The notes: generated by a model from the sequence alone, not told the origin. DNA of 60,000 nucleotides from Nymphaea colorata (GCF_008831285.2 NC_045139.1:26022412-26082411), one strand, 5' to 3'. Positions 34,746 through 46,677 are shown, counted from the first letter of the stretch. A program made the numbers and translations.

Positions 34746-35171
34746 ATTGGTGGTCTTGATGCTTCTGCACTTGCAATGGCCCAATGACAAACTTGGATTT
34801 CACCTACAAGAGCAACGGTAGGAAACACAAGTAAAAGTTAATTCAATAAAACCTACACGTATAAAAGGCTAAGTGGATTAATATAACCAGATGAACTCAC
34901 AAACAGATATAATGCTTTAATTAAAAAATTATCCTTGATGGGCATGCATGACTGGAGCTAGTTATGTTATATGGACATGCTAGTTCAAAATATGAATGAA
35001 ATGTTATAACATTTTACCACAACGAAATATGAATCATGCTAATTCATCACCAGAAGAGTCCTCCTTATCTTCAAAACTACAAAAGACACATCACCACAAG
35101 CAAACTACAATGTTAGTATATCATAAAAAACAAAAGGAATGAGCAAAATTTAACATTAAACAATGAACATC

Positions 35172-37156
35172 TTACATTTCGCATGAGTTATCTTCATCAC
35201 GAATCCAACTCTGTGTACAAACTAGTGCTTCAACAGTTTCAGGAGTGGTTGAACATCGATAATCATTAATTATTCTTCCAGCTGTATTGAATGAAGACTC
35301 AGATGCAACCGTGGATATAGGGATTGCCAATATATCTCGAGCCATTTTGGATAAAACTCTATATTTAATTTCATTTGCCTTCCACCAATTTAATATACAG
35401 AAGTTTTCATTGGGCCGAGGTCGTTCTATTGGATCAGTTAAATATGCTTCCAGATCTGTGAGAGGTACTTGAGGAGATACAGAACTCATGTAATATGTGA
35501 AGAAGGCATCTCTTGAAAAAGCTGAAGGTCTCTCTTCTTCAAATTTCACATTGGTGTTGTTTGCATTCTCATTTTCTTTATCATATGTTGCATACACATT
35601 TTTGTACTCAGCATACAATTCATGAAGACTTCTCTCTACTTTTTCATATTGTACCATTTCATCACGTTCATTTAAATTCTCAAGCACATACTTCAAATAT
35701 CCCAATTTGGACCTGGGATCTAAGACAAATGCAATTGCAAAGAGGACATTGTAGTCATTTTTCCAATATTTGTCAAATTTTTCTTGCATTTTGATGGCTA
35801 ATGATCTTATATAATCATTGCCTGCCACACTATGTGCATGCAAATGGTTGCGTACCTTCTGTATTTCTTCAAAAACCACATTAGCTGTTACACTTCTAGT
35901 AGCAGAGAAGATATTTGTAACATTATAGAATAACTTCAAAAATTGACACAAGGTAGTTGCATAAGATCATTCATCCTCAAAAGGCAAATTTATATAATTG
36001 GGATCCACAGAAGCCAAATGTTGAAATGCATCTTTGTAGAACAATGCATCTCTCAACATAATATATATGTAGAGTTTCATCGAGTTGGAACATCATAGGT
36101 TAATTTCTTTGTACCAATCAAGCCCACTGTTCTTATACAATCCTTAAAGGAATGTAACCGCTTTGGTGATCCCTTTACATATTTAACACTTTCACGAACT
36201 TTTGAAATTGTATCATACATATCCTGCATACCATCTTGAATCATAAGATTTAGAATATGTGCACCACAGCGAATATACAAATGTTGTCCTTGCATTGGAA
36301 TAAGATGTCTTCTTCCTAAGTTCCTTTTCAATATAGTTATTGCACTATCAATCGTCGAACAATTGTTAGCAGTAATAGAAAATAACTTTGACTGAATGTT
36401 CCATTTAGAGATGCAATCTAATAAAGCCTCACATAAACTATTTGCATTATGTGGTGGAGGTACATGTACAAAACTGAACATATGAGCATGTAACTTCCAA
36501 TATCTATCAACATATTGTCCTGTCACGCATAGATAACCCAATGTTTGCTGTGAAGTCCACATATCAAATGTCAATGAAACTCGCTGGGTAGAATCATTTA
36601 TAAATCCTTCAAGTCGGGCTTTCTCAATCTTGTACATTGACATAATTTCTCTTTTCAAAGTTCTTCTAGAAAATGGAATGAACCTATGATTGCAAGCTTG
36701 AAGAAGTTTATTATGATATTTATATTCTGCCAAATTGAACTGAAGCTCATGTGCTATTACACACTTAGACATCAACTTTCTTATAGACTCCATGTCAAAT
36801 TTTTGTATAGATACAGAAGCGGCACCAGAATTATTAACTGCAAGAGCTAAAGTTCTTTGTTTTCCTTCATTGATTTGCCTACTTAAGCAAGATTTTATAT
36901 GTCGACTTAAATGGCTAGTTCCATGAGCACTGCTTGCTTTCAATCGTTCTCCACAATGTTTGCACTTTGCAAAATCTTCTCCTTTATATGTAACCAATAT
37001 AAAATCAATCCATACTTTTGAAGTCCTTTTTCTCTTGGAGACAGCTTCTCTCTCGGTAGATGATTCCAATGATTCCATATTAGAAGTTGGACAATATTCT
37101 TTATCAGAGATACCGTGCGACATAACTGACATAAGTACTGCAAGGAAAAATATCAT
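35172..37156 (-). pseudogene. hAT (Ac/RICESLEEPER-type) transposase, disrupted
   Basis: The N-terminal frame (37156-36077) has a BED zinc finger (CKHCGERLKA...HLSRHIKSC), then the RNase H-like core start LTFDMWTSQQTLGYLCVTGQ and the conserved CGAHILNLMIQDG. It ends at TGA 36079-36077 inside DVPTR*NSTY, where the family has Trp (TGG). A frameshift in a TATATA run follows, and a second TGA at 35969-35967 again replaces Trp. The C-terminal frame (35951-35172) has LFAIAFVLDPRSKLGYL and the hAT dimerisation domain (MARDILAIPISTVASESSFN, ALVCTQSWI). Transposases of this family cut and paste the element and require the dimerisation domain. The first Met may lie downstream at MSHGISDKEY. Only these three lesions separate it from a full-length protein of about 660 residues. 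Confidence 0.93.
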
Positions 37157-38580
37157 TCATTCGAACCAAAAAACAGTAATGCAAGGAAAAACAGTAATAT
37201 CATTCATTCATTGGTTCAAGGATGATCATGATGCTGACAGTGAAAATGAAGGAATGGAATCATGCATATTTTGAAAGAATATTCTATAGTAGGGATCAGG
37301 TTTTGAAATCAATGGCGACTCCAATTCAATGATTTGACTGAGCCGATCATGACTAGGTGATAAATATGAAAAAGTTCATTTTTGAAAGATATAAAAAGAA
37401 ATCTATATACTTAAATAAAAACAGAACGCTTTCAAATGTTTTCAAAAAATATACATTGAACCCTCGAACCATCCATCCAATCGAATCATTCGCCGCTATT
37501 ATATTCTGATCAGCTGATTCTGATAACATTGTTAGGAATATGCAGTAAATAAGCCATGAAGGTGGAGCACTGCTCAAGCTCACAAAGAAGTTGAAGTAAA
37601 CAAGAAAAGTTTGAAACGAGTTGGGAAGTTGAAGGTGGAGCGCTGCCCAACTTGGCTCCATTGATACAGACCCACGAGTTAGCTACGAATATATTTTTAT
37701 TATATTATAACGGTTATGAATCATTGAAACAAAGTTTTATAGTTAGGATATTATTCTAGTCTAGTCTGCTTTCAGTTCGTTCAATTCCTTCTAAACCAAA
37801 ATTTCAAAAAAAAAAAGAATCCATTTTTTGAGCAGCAGAGCCATATATGGGCACCAGCCCCTCAAGGTTTCTTTATTTTAAATTTTGTGGCTCTACTACT
37901 GCTCTCAACCATCTATCAGATCATATGAGCATACATATATATAGACACACACACTAAACAGAAAATGAATATTGGGTGAATTGTGTTGCAGAAAATGTGA
38001 GTAAAGGAGCAACAGAGAAAAACGACATAAAGAAAGAGCTAAAGAATTCCACAAGGATGAACTTTATAAAGTTGCACGATTAATACCAACAATGGAAAAA
38101 ATACATTTGCAGGATGTCGGTATCGAATAATAAAAAGCGTAACCTTCTGAAAGCATTCACATTGAGAAAGTACAAAAGAAGAAAGCATTTCATTTAAGAT
38201 CATGACATTGAAAAAAAGACAGTGTTGAGACGAACAGGGAGAAAGGGGAAAAGTGGCGCACCTGCAAGAAGGACGGACGGGGGGACAACAGATGGGCGAC
38301 GGGGACGGCGACGGACGGACCGGAGGATGCAGCCGATGGGCGATGGGGAGAACCGGAAAAGGCAGCGGATGGGCGACGGCGTTGGCGATGACCAACTGGG
38401 AGGACCGGTCACCGGAGAAGGCAGCCGATGGCGACAGCGATGACCGGAGGAGGCAGTGGTGACGAGGAGGCAATCTCAGTCTCTCGACAGCCGATGGAAA
38501 GAAAGAGAAAGTGAGAAACAAAACAGGTGAGGAAGAAACCCTAACTAAGTTCATTTTTATTAAACCCTTCATTTTTCAGA
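37157..38580 (-). other. Transposase-upstream region of the hAT element
   Basis: This segment between transposase and TIR has no additional recognisable protein. 38210-38480 is GC-rich, with repeats of GATGGGCGACGG and GACGGACGG. On the minus strand it would be an untranslated leader or promoter of the transposase. The 177-residue frame at 38572-38039 overlaps it, is Pro/Ser-rich by composition, and is probably not a gene. Confidence 0.45.
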
Positions 38581-38589
38581 AAAAAAAGA

Positions 38590-38755
38590 CGGGCTTCGCG
38601 GGCCGCCGGCGATCAAAGCGGCTGGCCCGAGCCCGGCCCATTAGTTACTGGGCCGGGCCGAGCCCGATAACTAACGGGCCCAAAATTGGTTTTCCAAGGC
38701 CCGGTCGGGCCCGGGCCGGGTAACCGGCGGCGGCCCGGCCCGGTGCCCAGGCTTA
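38590..38755. repeat. Left (transposase 5') TIR and subterminal repeats of the hAT element
   Basis: GGCCCGAGCCCGGCCCATTAG and related words run to the TIR at 38755. They mirror the array at 33640-33872. Confidence 0.8.
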
Positions 38756-38811
38756 CAGACAAGCAAAAGCATGCTTTATTCACCATTAAGATCAACCAAT
38801 GTATGTGCTTA

Positions 38812-38979
38812 GAGGTCGTTTGGTAAATGGAACACTTTATGAATGTGCCATGTATCTCAAAATGTGTGTTAAATATTAGAGTAAATCCATGGGCATTTAA
38901 TTCTAGTGTTCTATGAATATGCTCTAATCTTTAGGCAAATTCATGAAGCACTCTGGCGTTCTAACAGCCAAGCAGCCCT
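38812..38979. mobile_element. Tourist-like (PIF/Harbinger) MITE, 168 bp
   Basis: The ends are imperfect inverted repeats: GAGGTCGTTTGGT on the left and the complement of AGGGCTGCTTGGC on the right. The pairing extends inward through ATGAATGTGCC / ATGAATTTGCC. TTA flanks both sides (38809-38811 and 38980-38982), the 3-bp duplication typical of PIF/Harbinger. It has no coding capacity. It lies 56 bases from the hAT end. Confidence 0.7.
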
Positions 38980-38982
38980 TTA

Positions 38983-39590
38983 AGGGGCTGCTGGTAGGGA
39001 AGTTAAGATGAAGCGAAGAGGGTTGGTGAGGGAAGATGTTGCCTTGTTCCCTATAACACGTAAAAACAAGTAAGGTTGTCTAAAAGCATAGGATTATGAG
39101 AGTCAACAAAAAAAGAAAAGAAAAAAGAGGAGGAAGAAGAAGATCTATAACTAAATTATGACCAGGAAGAAGAAACTACAACTACAATTACCATTTTTCA
39201 AGTTAAGATCATACGACCATTTTATTCTAGGGCCCGATGAGTGTTCTGAGGCTAACCCACTTGCGTGTTTGACCTCTCACACGATTTATTTCTATTTTTC
39301 AAACAAGGGGAATTTTTTTCCCTTATACAGGTTCTCCAATTTCATCATATGGGAGCGTTTTGGTTTTTAGGCCCCAAATTTGCACCCTAGTGCTTAGGGT
39401 CTGAACATATAACCAGCTTTGGTTTCATTCATCCTCATGAATCATAAATTGCATTGTATAAATCTAAATTTTGTTTACGACATTATAAGCTTCAAGAGAA
39501 ATATATCACCCCATTACTAAAAAGGACATATTCACTTTGTTGTCAAGTTGGAAAAGTTCATATATTGCATTGTTAACTAGGTATTTTATT
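38983..39590. other. Non-genic stretch
   Basis: No gene or element is recognised. A GA-rich stretch at 39105-39145 (AAAGAAAAGAAAAAAGAGGA) is the only notable composition. Confidence 0.4.
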
Positions 39591-39929
39591 AGTTAATTGA
39601 TAACAAAAAACACTAATATGACTGATATTGGCACCCCTAAAGAGTGCAACAGCGGCACCATGAGTGGCAAGAAAAGAACATTGAAAAATAAGGGAGTGAG
39701 TTCGGTTAAGAGGAAAGAAGGAGCAGAAGGTGGCTGGGCTCTGCTAGGAGATAAGAAGAATGTTAATGGCAATGTTCCTTGAAAAATAATAGGGCTGTTA
39801 ATAAGGAGAATGACCCGAATTACCATTATGATTTGGGAGGTATGCAGACTTGTATTCTTTAGCGTGAAAATTATAAGTTGGGAAACTCGGGGACTTGTCA
39901 ATAGGGCAACCCATAGGGATTTTGTTTGA

Positions 39930-40354
39930 TTAATGGAAACTCAGAAACCAGACTTTTGTTTCAGTTTGACACTATGTTGACTTTGACATGTTTGTAAGAT
40001 TTTGTGTGGGATTTTGAGATTATAATTTTGAGTCAAACTTAGATCTGGATGGAAAACAGAGATGATTTACTTCCAGAATTGCAGATTCAACCTCTTTTGG
40101 ATGGATATCAATTTAATGACATCCAGTCCACAAAAGAATTTGATGTTGTGGGTGTATATTTGCACCCAAACCTTCGTTTGCGACGGGAGCAGTTCTTGAT
40201 TCTTGGTGCTGCGTTGTCTAATAAAGAGTCTCCCACCTTGGTGTTAGGAGATTTTAATTCTGTTAGAGACCATAATAAAAAATCTGGTCATGCTCCAGCC
40301 CTCCTTCCAAGCATGTTGCTCCAGCCAATCCTTGATAGAATTGTTTCAAATTAG
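39930..40354 (+). pseudogene. LINE endonuclease remnant joined to RT start
   Basis: LMETQKP at about 39930-39951 is the Glu motif of AP-type endonucleases (family LMET). After a degraded stretch, the frame 40049-40354 has VVGVYLHPN and LVLGDFNSVRDHNKKSG with the Asp-Phe-Asn motif. It then passes without a break into ALLPSMLLQPILDRIVSN, the beginning of the RT domain. The endonuclease would nick target DNA for primed reverse transcription. Two consecutive TAG codons follow (40352-40357), where the family has Gln-Gln or Gln-Ser. Confidence 0.75.
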
Positions 40355-41220
40355 TAGGCTGCTTTTTCAACAGGTAGAAGCATACTTCAGTCCTACCTTT
40401 GAGCGCATAAAATGATTCATGCTATGGCAAGAAGCAAGTCAACAAGTATGGAGGTCAAGATCAAGTTGTCAAAAGCCTATGATAGAGTAGACTGGAACTT
40501 TTTAAAGGTTTTTTTTTTTATTATCTTGGGTTTCATCCAATTTGGGTTGAAAGGATTATGACTTGCGTTGCCACCACATCTTACTTTATGTTTATCAATG
40601 GAAGAGTTGGCAACTTTTTTAATAATGAATGAGGTTTAAGACAAGGAGACCCACTAGCTCCATATCTTTTTCAAAATGTTCTTGAGATCTATAGAAGGAA
40701 ATAGCAAGCAGCTATAATGAGACAAAAAATTTCCATTCCGAAGATTGGTCGAGGAATAGATAGCATGTTTGCAACTCTATATGCAGATGATACATTTTTT
40801 TTCTTAAGCGTCCCCTTGTTCTCTTTCTACTTTTGTTGAGATTCTTAAGGAATTTGAGAATTTTTCTGGGATGAAAATTAATGCCTTGAAATCCAATTTT
40901 TTAGCTTTTCTATGCAAACAACGACGTTATTGCTATTAGTGAACAATATGGTTGGATGCCAGGTACCTTTAGCGTAAACACACAATCAATGTCCTTCATT
41001 CACTCTGAAACTAGATATCTTGGGTTAACTTTATCTCAGTGTTGCTTATCTGTTGCTGAAAGGGACCGTGTTGCTATTAAGATGCAAAATAGATTGAGCT
41101 AGTGGAAAAGTAGGATGTTGTCTTATGCTGGAAAACTTTGTAGTATCAAATTTGTACTTGCTGTCATTCCTAACTATTGGTTTATGGTTCTTAAATGCCC
41201 TGCAATCAAATGATTAAGAA
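40355..41220 (+). pseudogene. LINE reverse transcriptase remnant
   Basis: Motifs in order are AAFSTGRSI, IKLSKAYDRVDWNFLK (40463-40507, first catalytic Asp), GLRQGDPLAPYLF (40633-40671, in another frame) and TLYADDTFFF (YADD at 40778-40789). The thumb region then becomes degenerate. The frame changes at least twice, at T-runs near 40510 and 40800. Confidence 0.85.
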
Positions 41221-42790
41221 GATAGAAGACATATGATCCAATGTCTACGGGAAGACTGAGAGATTTCAAGGAAAATTCATCTCTTATCTGCCAAAGTTCT
41301 TACTTTGCCCATTATTGAAGGTGGAGCAGGACTGAAGAGACCAGGGAAGGTTAATATAGCTTCTCTTGTATGGGATGTCTTGCAGTCATGAATCATGGTG
41401 TTTCAACCAAAGTCTATAGACTAAAATATTTTGGTAGGAAAGGTTCTTGGGATAACCTAAATAGCAGTAATCGAGCATAGATATGGAGAGGTGGCTAGAT
41501 TATGGACAGACCCTTGGAAGAATGAGAGACTCATCAATTGTCTTCCTATAGACGATAGGATAGGAATGGATCAAGAGTCCCACCTCTTGGTAAGTAACGC
41601 TTTCGTAATTTGTTGTTAATGATAGTAGATGGCTTCAGTATTGTTTTATATGAATGGGGAAGTAAATAGATTGAGAGATGGATCTGATTTTCTATGATGG
41701 AAGCTAGAGAAGGTTCTGACTTTCTATGATGGAAGCTATCACATCAGCTAACCTCTATGCAGTGTCAAATGTGGGAGCATATCAGAGCTAAGGATATTGT
41801 TATGAAATGGAGGAAGTGGGTGTGGGACAGCAAGTGTATTCCATGAGCATGCTGATTTGTGCATATTTCTTGCTTTGACAGACTGCTCATTGATTCCGGA
41901 TTGCAAACACTAGCAGTCTCCTTGGCTTCTAAGTGCTATTAAAGATCAACATCATGTTTTGTTTACATGTCACTATTCCTTAACAATTTGGAAATTTGTT
42001 GCATCCAAATTTAGGATCTTCTTCAAACCCAGAGAAAATTTATGTTCCACATTTTTTATGGTGGAATGGAAGGAGATTCTTGTGTAAATCGTTTAAACTT
42101 TGCTGGAGAATTTGTTTGTGCATCATGGTTTGCAAAAAATGGGGATTAGGAATTTGTACTCCTATGAAGAAACTTATAAAGATGTTACTAAAGCCAAACA
42201 TGAAGTTTGGTGTTCTGAAAATATTATAAAACATCATTGGAAAGATAAGATGCTTAAGGCTATCCAACTATGGTTGTTGACAGGAGTGTTCAGTCCCTTC
42301 TAGGAAAGGAAGGATATATGATTGAGATCTCCTATGCAAAAATGACAACAAGTTGCTTTTGTGTCAGTGTTCTTCGGTATAATGGAGAAATCATCTCCAA
42401 GAAAGCTCTTCCTGATAATAGGTCTAGGGAATTTTTTGAATCTGACATATGGCTAAACCTTTTGCAGCACATTCTTGATTGTGCTATTAGAGTTTGGCTT
42501 AGAGCTAATAACGTGCAATGAAAGTCTTGGCATCACTGTCTTAAGGAGTCAGCTCCAATCAGTGGCTTTTACCACAATAATAATGTCAGTGGTCAGATGG
42601 TAATTTGTGAACAAGCATTATCTTTTGATGTTCTTACCTTGCTTTCTGAGCAGAGATAGTTAGGCCTTTTGGTTGACATTGCTTTGTATATAATATTCTT
42701 TATTCTTTCTCCAATGGAAGGGGACCACCCCAGCCCACTTTCATCGGAACTGGGTATTTTATTATTTCCTTGAAAAATATGGCTTAGGAA
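41221..42790 (+). pseudogene. LINE ORF2 C-terminal remnant and 3' end
   Basis: Stops are dense. 42270-42521 encodes a short segment (CVSVLRYNGEIISKKALPDN, then ESDIWLNLL) at the position of the RNase H domain, poorly conserved. The end near 42690-42770 resembles the end of the remnant at 13.9 kb (CTCC.ATGGAAGGGG.CCACCCC against GCTTTAATGGAGTAGGGGTGATCC), suggesting one LINE lineage. Confidence 0.5.
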
Positions 42791-43225
42791 AGTTGAAAAA
42801 CATGTTTCCAATGCAAAAAGTTTTAACATGAAGAGAAGTTATCCCTAAGAAGATAATTAGGAATGTATATGCATTGTATTAGCAAGTCAAGGCCACTTCG
42901 GAACCAATATCCAAAGTCGAAGTTCAAGTCTAGAATCTAGACAGATTTGGAATTCAAAAATCCAATAAACATTAAAAACAAAAGAAAAACAATATAATCA
43001 TTAAGAAAGACAAAGATAGGAAGGCTAGACATGCATTGGCCAACCACCGGCCAATGCCTGGCCAATTCCCTCCTCAATAAACCCAGCTAACCAGGCCTGG
43101 TCAGCCTCTATTGGGCAGACCAAAGATCAGCCTAGATTCTGGACTTTGTCCCAGTCAACCTCTTTGACTAGCAGTGAAAAACAATTTCAAAATTTGTGTC
43201 TCTTCCCTAAGTGTTTTTTCTTTCG
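42791..43225. other. Non-genic stretch
   Basis: No gene is recognised. A GGCCAATGCCTGGCCAATTC stretch near 43050 contains short repeats of TGGCCAAT. Confidence 0.35.
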
Positions 43226-43399
43226 GGCTAGTCCTTTCATGGTATGACATATTAGGCTAGTCCTTTCATAGTAGGACATATTATGTCCCTTAAGCTGATG
43301 GTTAAGAATCATTTTCACCATTCTATCAAATTGCTCGGAAATGCTGAGGGGTAATCCTTTTCACCATTCTATCAAATTGCTTGGAAATGCTGATGGGTA
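43226..43399. repeat. Two adjacent tandem duplications (29 bp x2, 46 bp x2)
   Basis: GGCTAGTCCTTTCATGGTAT... occupies 43226-43254 and again 43255-43283 with two changes. Only 24 bases later, a 46-bp unit starting ATCATTTTCACCATTC occupies 43308-43353 and again 43354-43399 with few changes. Confidence 0.85.
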
Positions 43400-44370
43400 C
43401 CCTCACTGGATCAATACTGTTTTGGTTTTGTTTATTTTCTAAGGTTTAAGGAACTTAATGAAAAAATAGTTGGTACTTAATGCAAATGGGCAATGCCAAT
43501 TGATATGTCGTGTTTTACCTATCTTCCAAACAATAATGATAATGCATCAAATGCATCAAATTTTAATATTAATTTTTGTACAATATTAATAACTTATAAT
43601 GCTGAAATCTCATGTTTGTGCTTGTGCAGGGTCCAATGAGTCATGGTTTGAATTTGACCTTAAACAGAGCAAAAAAGAGTGAAAAAATGTCCAAACCATG
43701 AAAATTGGTATTTAAGGGTGAAGAAATAATTTTATATCTTAATACCTCAGATTTTTGGTCTAGCCTAAGCACACAATGCTTAAGATGGGGTTATTTAGGG
43801 GGAACTTAGTTAATGTTATCCAGGTGGTCCCCAATAAAGCTATTGAGGTGGGTTGCAATATCCAACAATCTCTTGTTGTTCTTCCTTTTATTTTTTGATT
43901 TTATTGTTTTTTTAATTTGTGATGTTTTTGTTTGTTCATATGTGTGGTCTACAGATGGAAATCCAAATTCAAAAATTTGAATTTGGTTTTGGATGAATAA
44001 AGCAAAGGCTAGATTTGCAACTGGTTGCATCCCATTCAGAAAACATGATGGGTGGAACGAAAATCCCAGAATTGAAAATCTACCTGTTAGGGCACCAAGA
44101 GGAACCTTCATTGATTGTTTCCATCAACTGATTATCATTCCATAGATAGGAGAAAGGATTACCTAGAATAAAAATCCAATCATCCCAAATAAAATATCCT
44201 TTCACTCAAAAGAGGTATAACTGAAGAATGCATAGATCCTTTCTTTATCCTTAGTAAGAAAAATATATGCTTTCATTCGCAACTCTTTCTTAAGACCAAT
44301 AGTTTCCAACCATATATATACATCTTTCTTTGAGTATATAATGATTGACTCATCTCAAGTATAGCAGCAA
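43400..44370. other. Non-genic stretch
   Basis: The frame at 43806-44111 on the minus strand (101 codons) has no recognisable family. I see no other structure. Confidence 0.35.
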
Positions 44371-44379
44371 CACTTTCAT

Positions 44380-45020
44380 TAGATGTTCTACTACTTTCTC
44401 TAATTGCAGTGGCAACCTATTCAATCGCATTTTTTATAACTTCAACTTATTTAAAGCTCTCTTCCTTTGTAGTTCTCTTCTTTGTATGCTTTGATGATGA
44501 ACTAAAATTTGTCAACTTCATATACTTCATAGTCATCGTTTATGTTGATAGAAGGTTCTAATGTTGTTTGATACTGAAAAATCATTTTATCAGTATGTTG
44601 AAGAGTATCACCATAAGTTTCATCACTTGAATTCATTAAGTCATTAGCTGAAGCCTTTCTTTTTGCTATTATGGAACCTTCTCGGGTTGCCCTATCTTGC
44701 CCAATAGGGTCAATAGCTTGTCATAATTACTTGGGAGAAGTGTAGTCCTCCATTTTTTCGCCTATGGATTTGTTTGTAAGAATATAGAAAAAAAGGCAAA
44801 GAACATCAATAATATATAATACAAAAGAATTTACACAAACAATACATAATTAAATACTTGAAATTAAATCAATTGCCTCTATTAATGCCTTCCAAACTTC
44901 AGGTTCAGTAATCCACATATTTGTCATTAGGCCAATGCTAAATCCACTCAAGCAATTTTTAAAAATGTCATAGAATTTGCTGAAATTGAATTTCAATGTC
45001 TTCATAGATTCTTAATGTGA
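44380..45020 (-). pseudogene. Possible PIF/Harbinger-associated Myb/SANT-like protein remnant
   Basis: On the minus strand, 45010-44880 reads NFSKFYDIFKNCLSGFSIGL and then WITEPEVWKALIEA, resembling the 'GFGWD...VW..Y' region of Myb/SANT-like DNA-binding proteins. 44440-44260 reads KNAIE.VATAIRESSRTSNESVAAILEM, resembling their C-terminal helices. Stops and frameshifts are frequent. Such proteins are the ORF1 partners of Harbinger transposases, pieces of which lie at 49 kb. I identified it by eye from weak similarity. Confidence 0.4.
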
Positions 45021-46380
45021 TCATTTGTTAGTATCTTGTCAAGCTTGTCATTTATTTTTGTGACAATATTATTATATGAAATACTTGTAAATGTATCATT
45101 TACCTATTATCAATCTCCTATTGTTATTGACATGAAATACCTGTTAGAGAAATAAGTGCCTCATCCATAAATAGACTCCATTGTTATTGACATTCTTTGT
45201 CCCTTTCATTTGTTTCTAATTATTTTTTATGAGTACTATATAGATCAAAACAAAAAAAAACACTTCAAAATGAATAAAAAACAAATGATTGGTTTACATG
45301 CTCCATACCATTAAACAAAGTTCAAATATTTAGATTCGCATACATGCAAACTGACAAGTATAAAAAAAATAAAAATAAAAATAAACAGAACATGTCGTAG
45401 TGATGTAGCTAGTTAGTTTATTGGAGCTTGTAATTGATAGTCTTGCAACACAGTTGATGAAGATATAGTCTGTCATGTGTCTGCATCCCAAAAATTTAAT
45501 TTGGTTTTTATAGTTTTTCAGAAAAATAAGGCCTTGTTTTGAAAATAGACTCGTCCATCGGTACAAGGATTAGTCATTCTCGGTGCCTTTACCATGAGTA
45601 ACTAATCCAAGGGATATGCTTATTCTTGATGTATTTTAGTTTTTTTTTTTTTACTTAAACATCTTCTTCACCCTAAATGTGGTGTGACATTTGGAAATAA
45701 TGTTGAAGATTAATATCTCAAAGACTTTTGGATGAAAAAATGTTGAAGTATCATTTGTGATAATAACCATTTTGGTTTGAGAGATTTTTGAATCAAGAAA
45801 TCCTCGTGAATATTATTTGGAAAACTTTGGAAACCAATGTTGATATTTTGAATAATTCTTTTAGAATCAATTTAGTGTTTCTTTTAGAATCAATTTAGTG
45901 TTTCCTTAAGATCTTAAGTAGGTTTAAGATTTTGCTCTAATTCGGTTACTATCTAACTAGAGCTCCATTTCATTTTGTTTAAGTTATTTTAAAAAACTGT
46001 TTGTGATTATTCATGAACTTCATGAGTGATTGTGAATGCATGAATACATTGATTCTACATGATTAAAAATAAATTGTTTATCCCTACCATAATTTATATC
46101 TAAAAGCATTCCTATCATCACATACATCTAAAGTTCTCATACTTGTTTGCATATTTTTTTATCATTTTTTTATAAATATTCTTGTAAAGAAAGAAAAGGT
46201 TTTTAAAGTGGAATGTGACTATAGACCATCAAACATGATTTCAACATTGAGTCATTACTTGAATTTTGGTCTTAATGATGTTGACAAATGAAGATTAAAA
46301 TTTTTAGGTATTAGAAAAAGGATATTTGAAGGAGTGAAAGAAAGTAAAACAAGAGAGGAAGTGATTCTAGAGAAAATGAT
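45021..46380. other. Degraded AT-rich stretch with a small tandem duplication
   Basis: No gene is recognised. A 22-bp unit (TTCTTTTAGAATCAATTTAG) is duplicated at 45856-45877 and 45879-45900. The rest is AT-rich and featureless by eye. Confidence 0.4.
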
Positions 46381-46411
46381 ATATATACACACACACACAC
46401 AAAACACATAT

Positions 46412-46557
46412 CTGCAAATATGATCATCCATAAAAGATGATTCTAAGCCAAAAGAGATAGAGATAGAGGGAAAGAGAAAGAGATTTTACCTGCATATATG
46501 ATCATCCATAAAAGATTATTCTAAGCCAAAAGAGATAGAGATAGAGGGAAAGAGAAA
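46412..46557. repeat. 78-bp tandem duplication
   Basis: The unit starting CTGCAAATATGATCATCC runs 46412-46489 and repeats from 46490 (CTGCATATATGATCATCC) to about 46557 with a handful of changes. It ends in AGAGATAGAGATAGAGGGAA. Confidence 0.9.
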
Positions 46558-46579
46558 ATTATTTTGAAAAGAGAGACAT

Positions 46580-46677
46580 ATATATGTATATATGTGTGTG
46601 TGTGTTTATATATATATACACATAAAAGAAAATTTATGAAAGAAGACTTTAAATCAAAGAGAGAGAGAGAGAGAGAA

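Larger units (their letters stand above)
33640..38755 (-). mobile_element. Complete hAT transposon with TIRs and 8-bp target duplication
   Basis: The outer ends are inverted repeats over about 24 bases with four mismatches: TAGGGCTGGGCATCGGGCC at 33640 and, inverted, TAAGCCTGGGCACCGGGCC at 38755. Flanking octamers CAAACAAC (33632-33639) and CAGACAAG (38756-38763) agree at 6 of 8, the 8-bp duplication expected of hAT. Both ends carry about 170-230 bases of subterminal GGCCCGGCCCG repeats. The transposase lies inside on the minus strand (37156-35172). The element is 5116 bp and was potentially autonomous before its transposase acquired nonsense mutations. The decay of both target site and TIRs shows that it is old. 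Confidence 0.88.
39600..42790 (+). mobile_element. LINE (L1-type) with internal deletion
   Basis: The order is a short Lys-rich leader (39617-39780), endonuclease pieces, reverse transcriptase, a region like the zinc-binding RT end, and a 3' end with GGGGACCACCCCAGCCCAC at 42720-42738. Plant L1 elements have this layout. The usual 600 or more codons between endonuclease motif GDFN and the RT fingers are reduced to about 17 residues, so a large internal deletion has occurred. Frameshifts and stops are numerous. No target duplication was identified. Confidence 0.8.

Noticed and set aside
36960-37274. Plus-strand frame overlapping the hAT transposase start
   Set aside because: It is the antisense shadow of the BED-finger coding region.
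38039-38572. 177-codon minus-strand frame inside the hAT element
   Set aside because: Pro/Ser-rich composition follows from the GACGG/GGGCGA repeats of the GC-rich leader; no domain is recognisable and it lies within the transposon upstream region.
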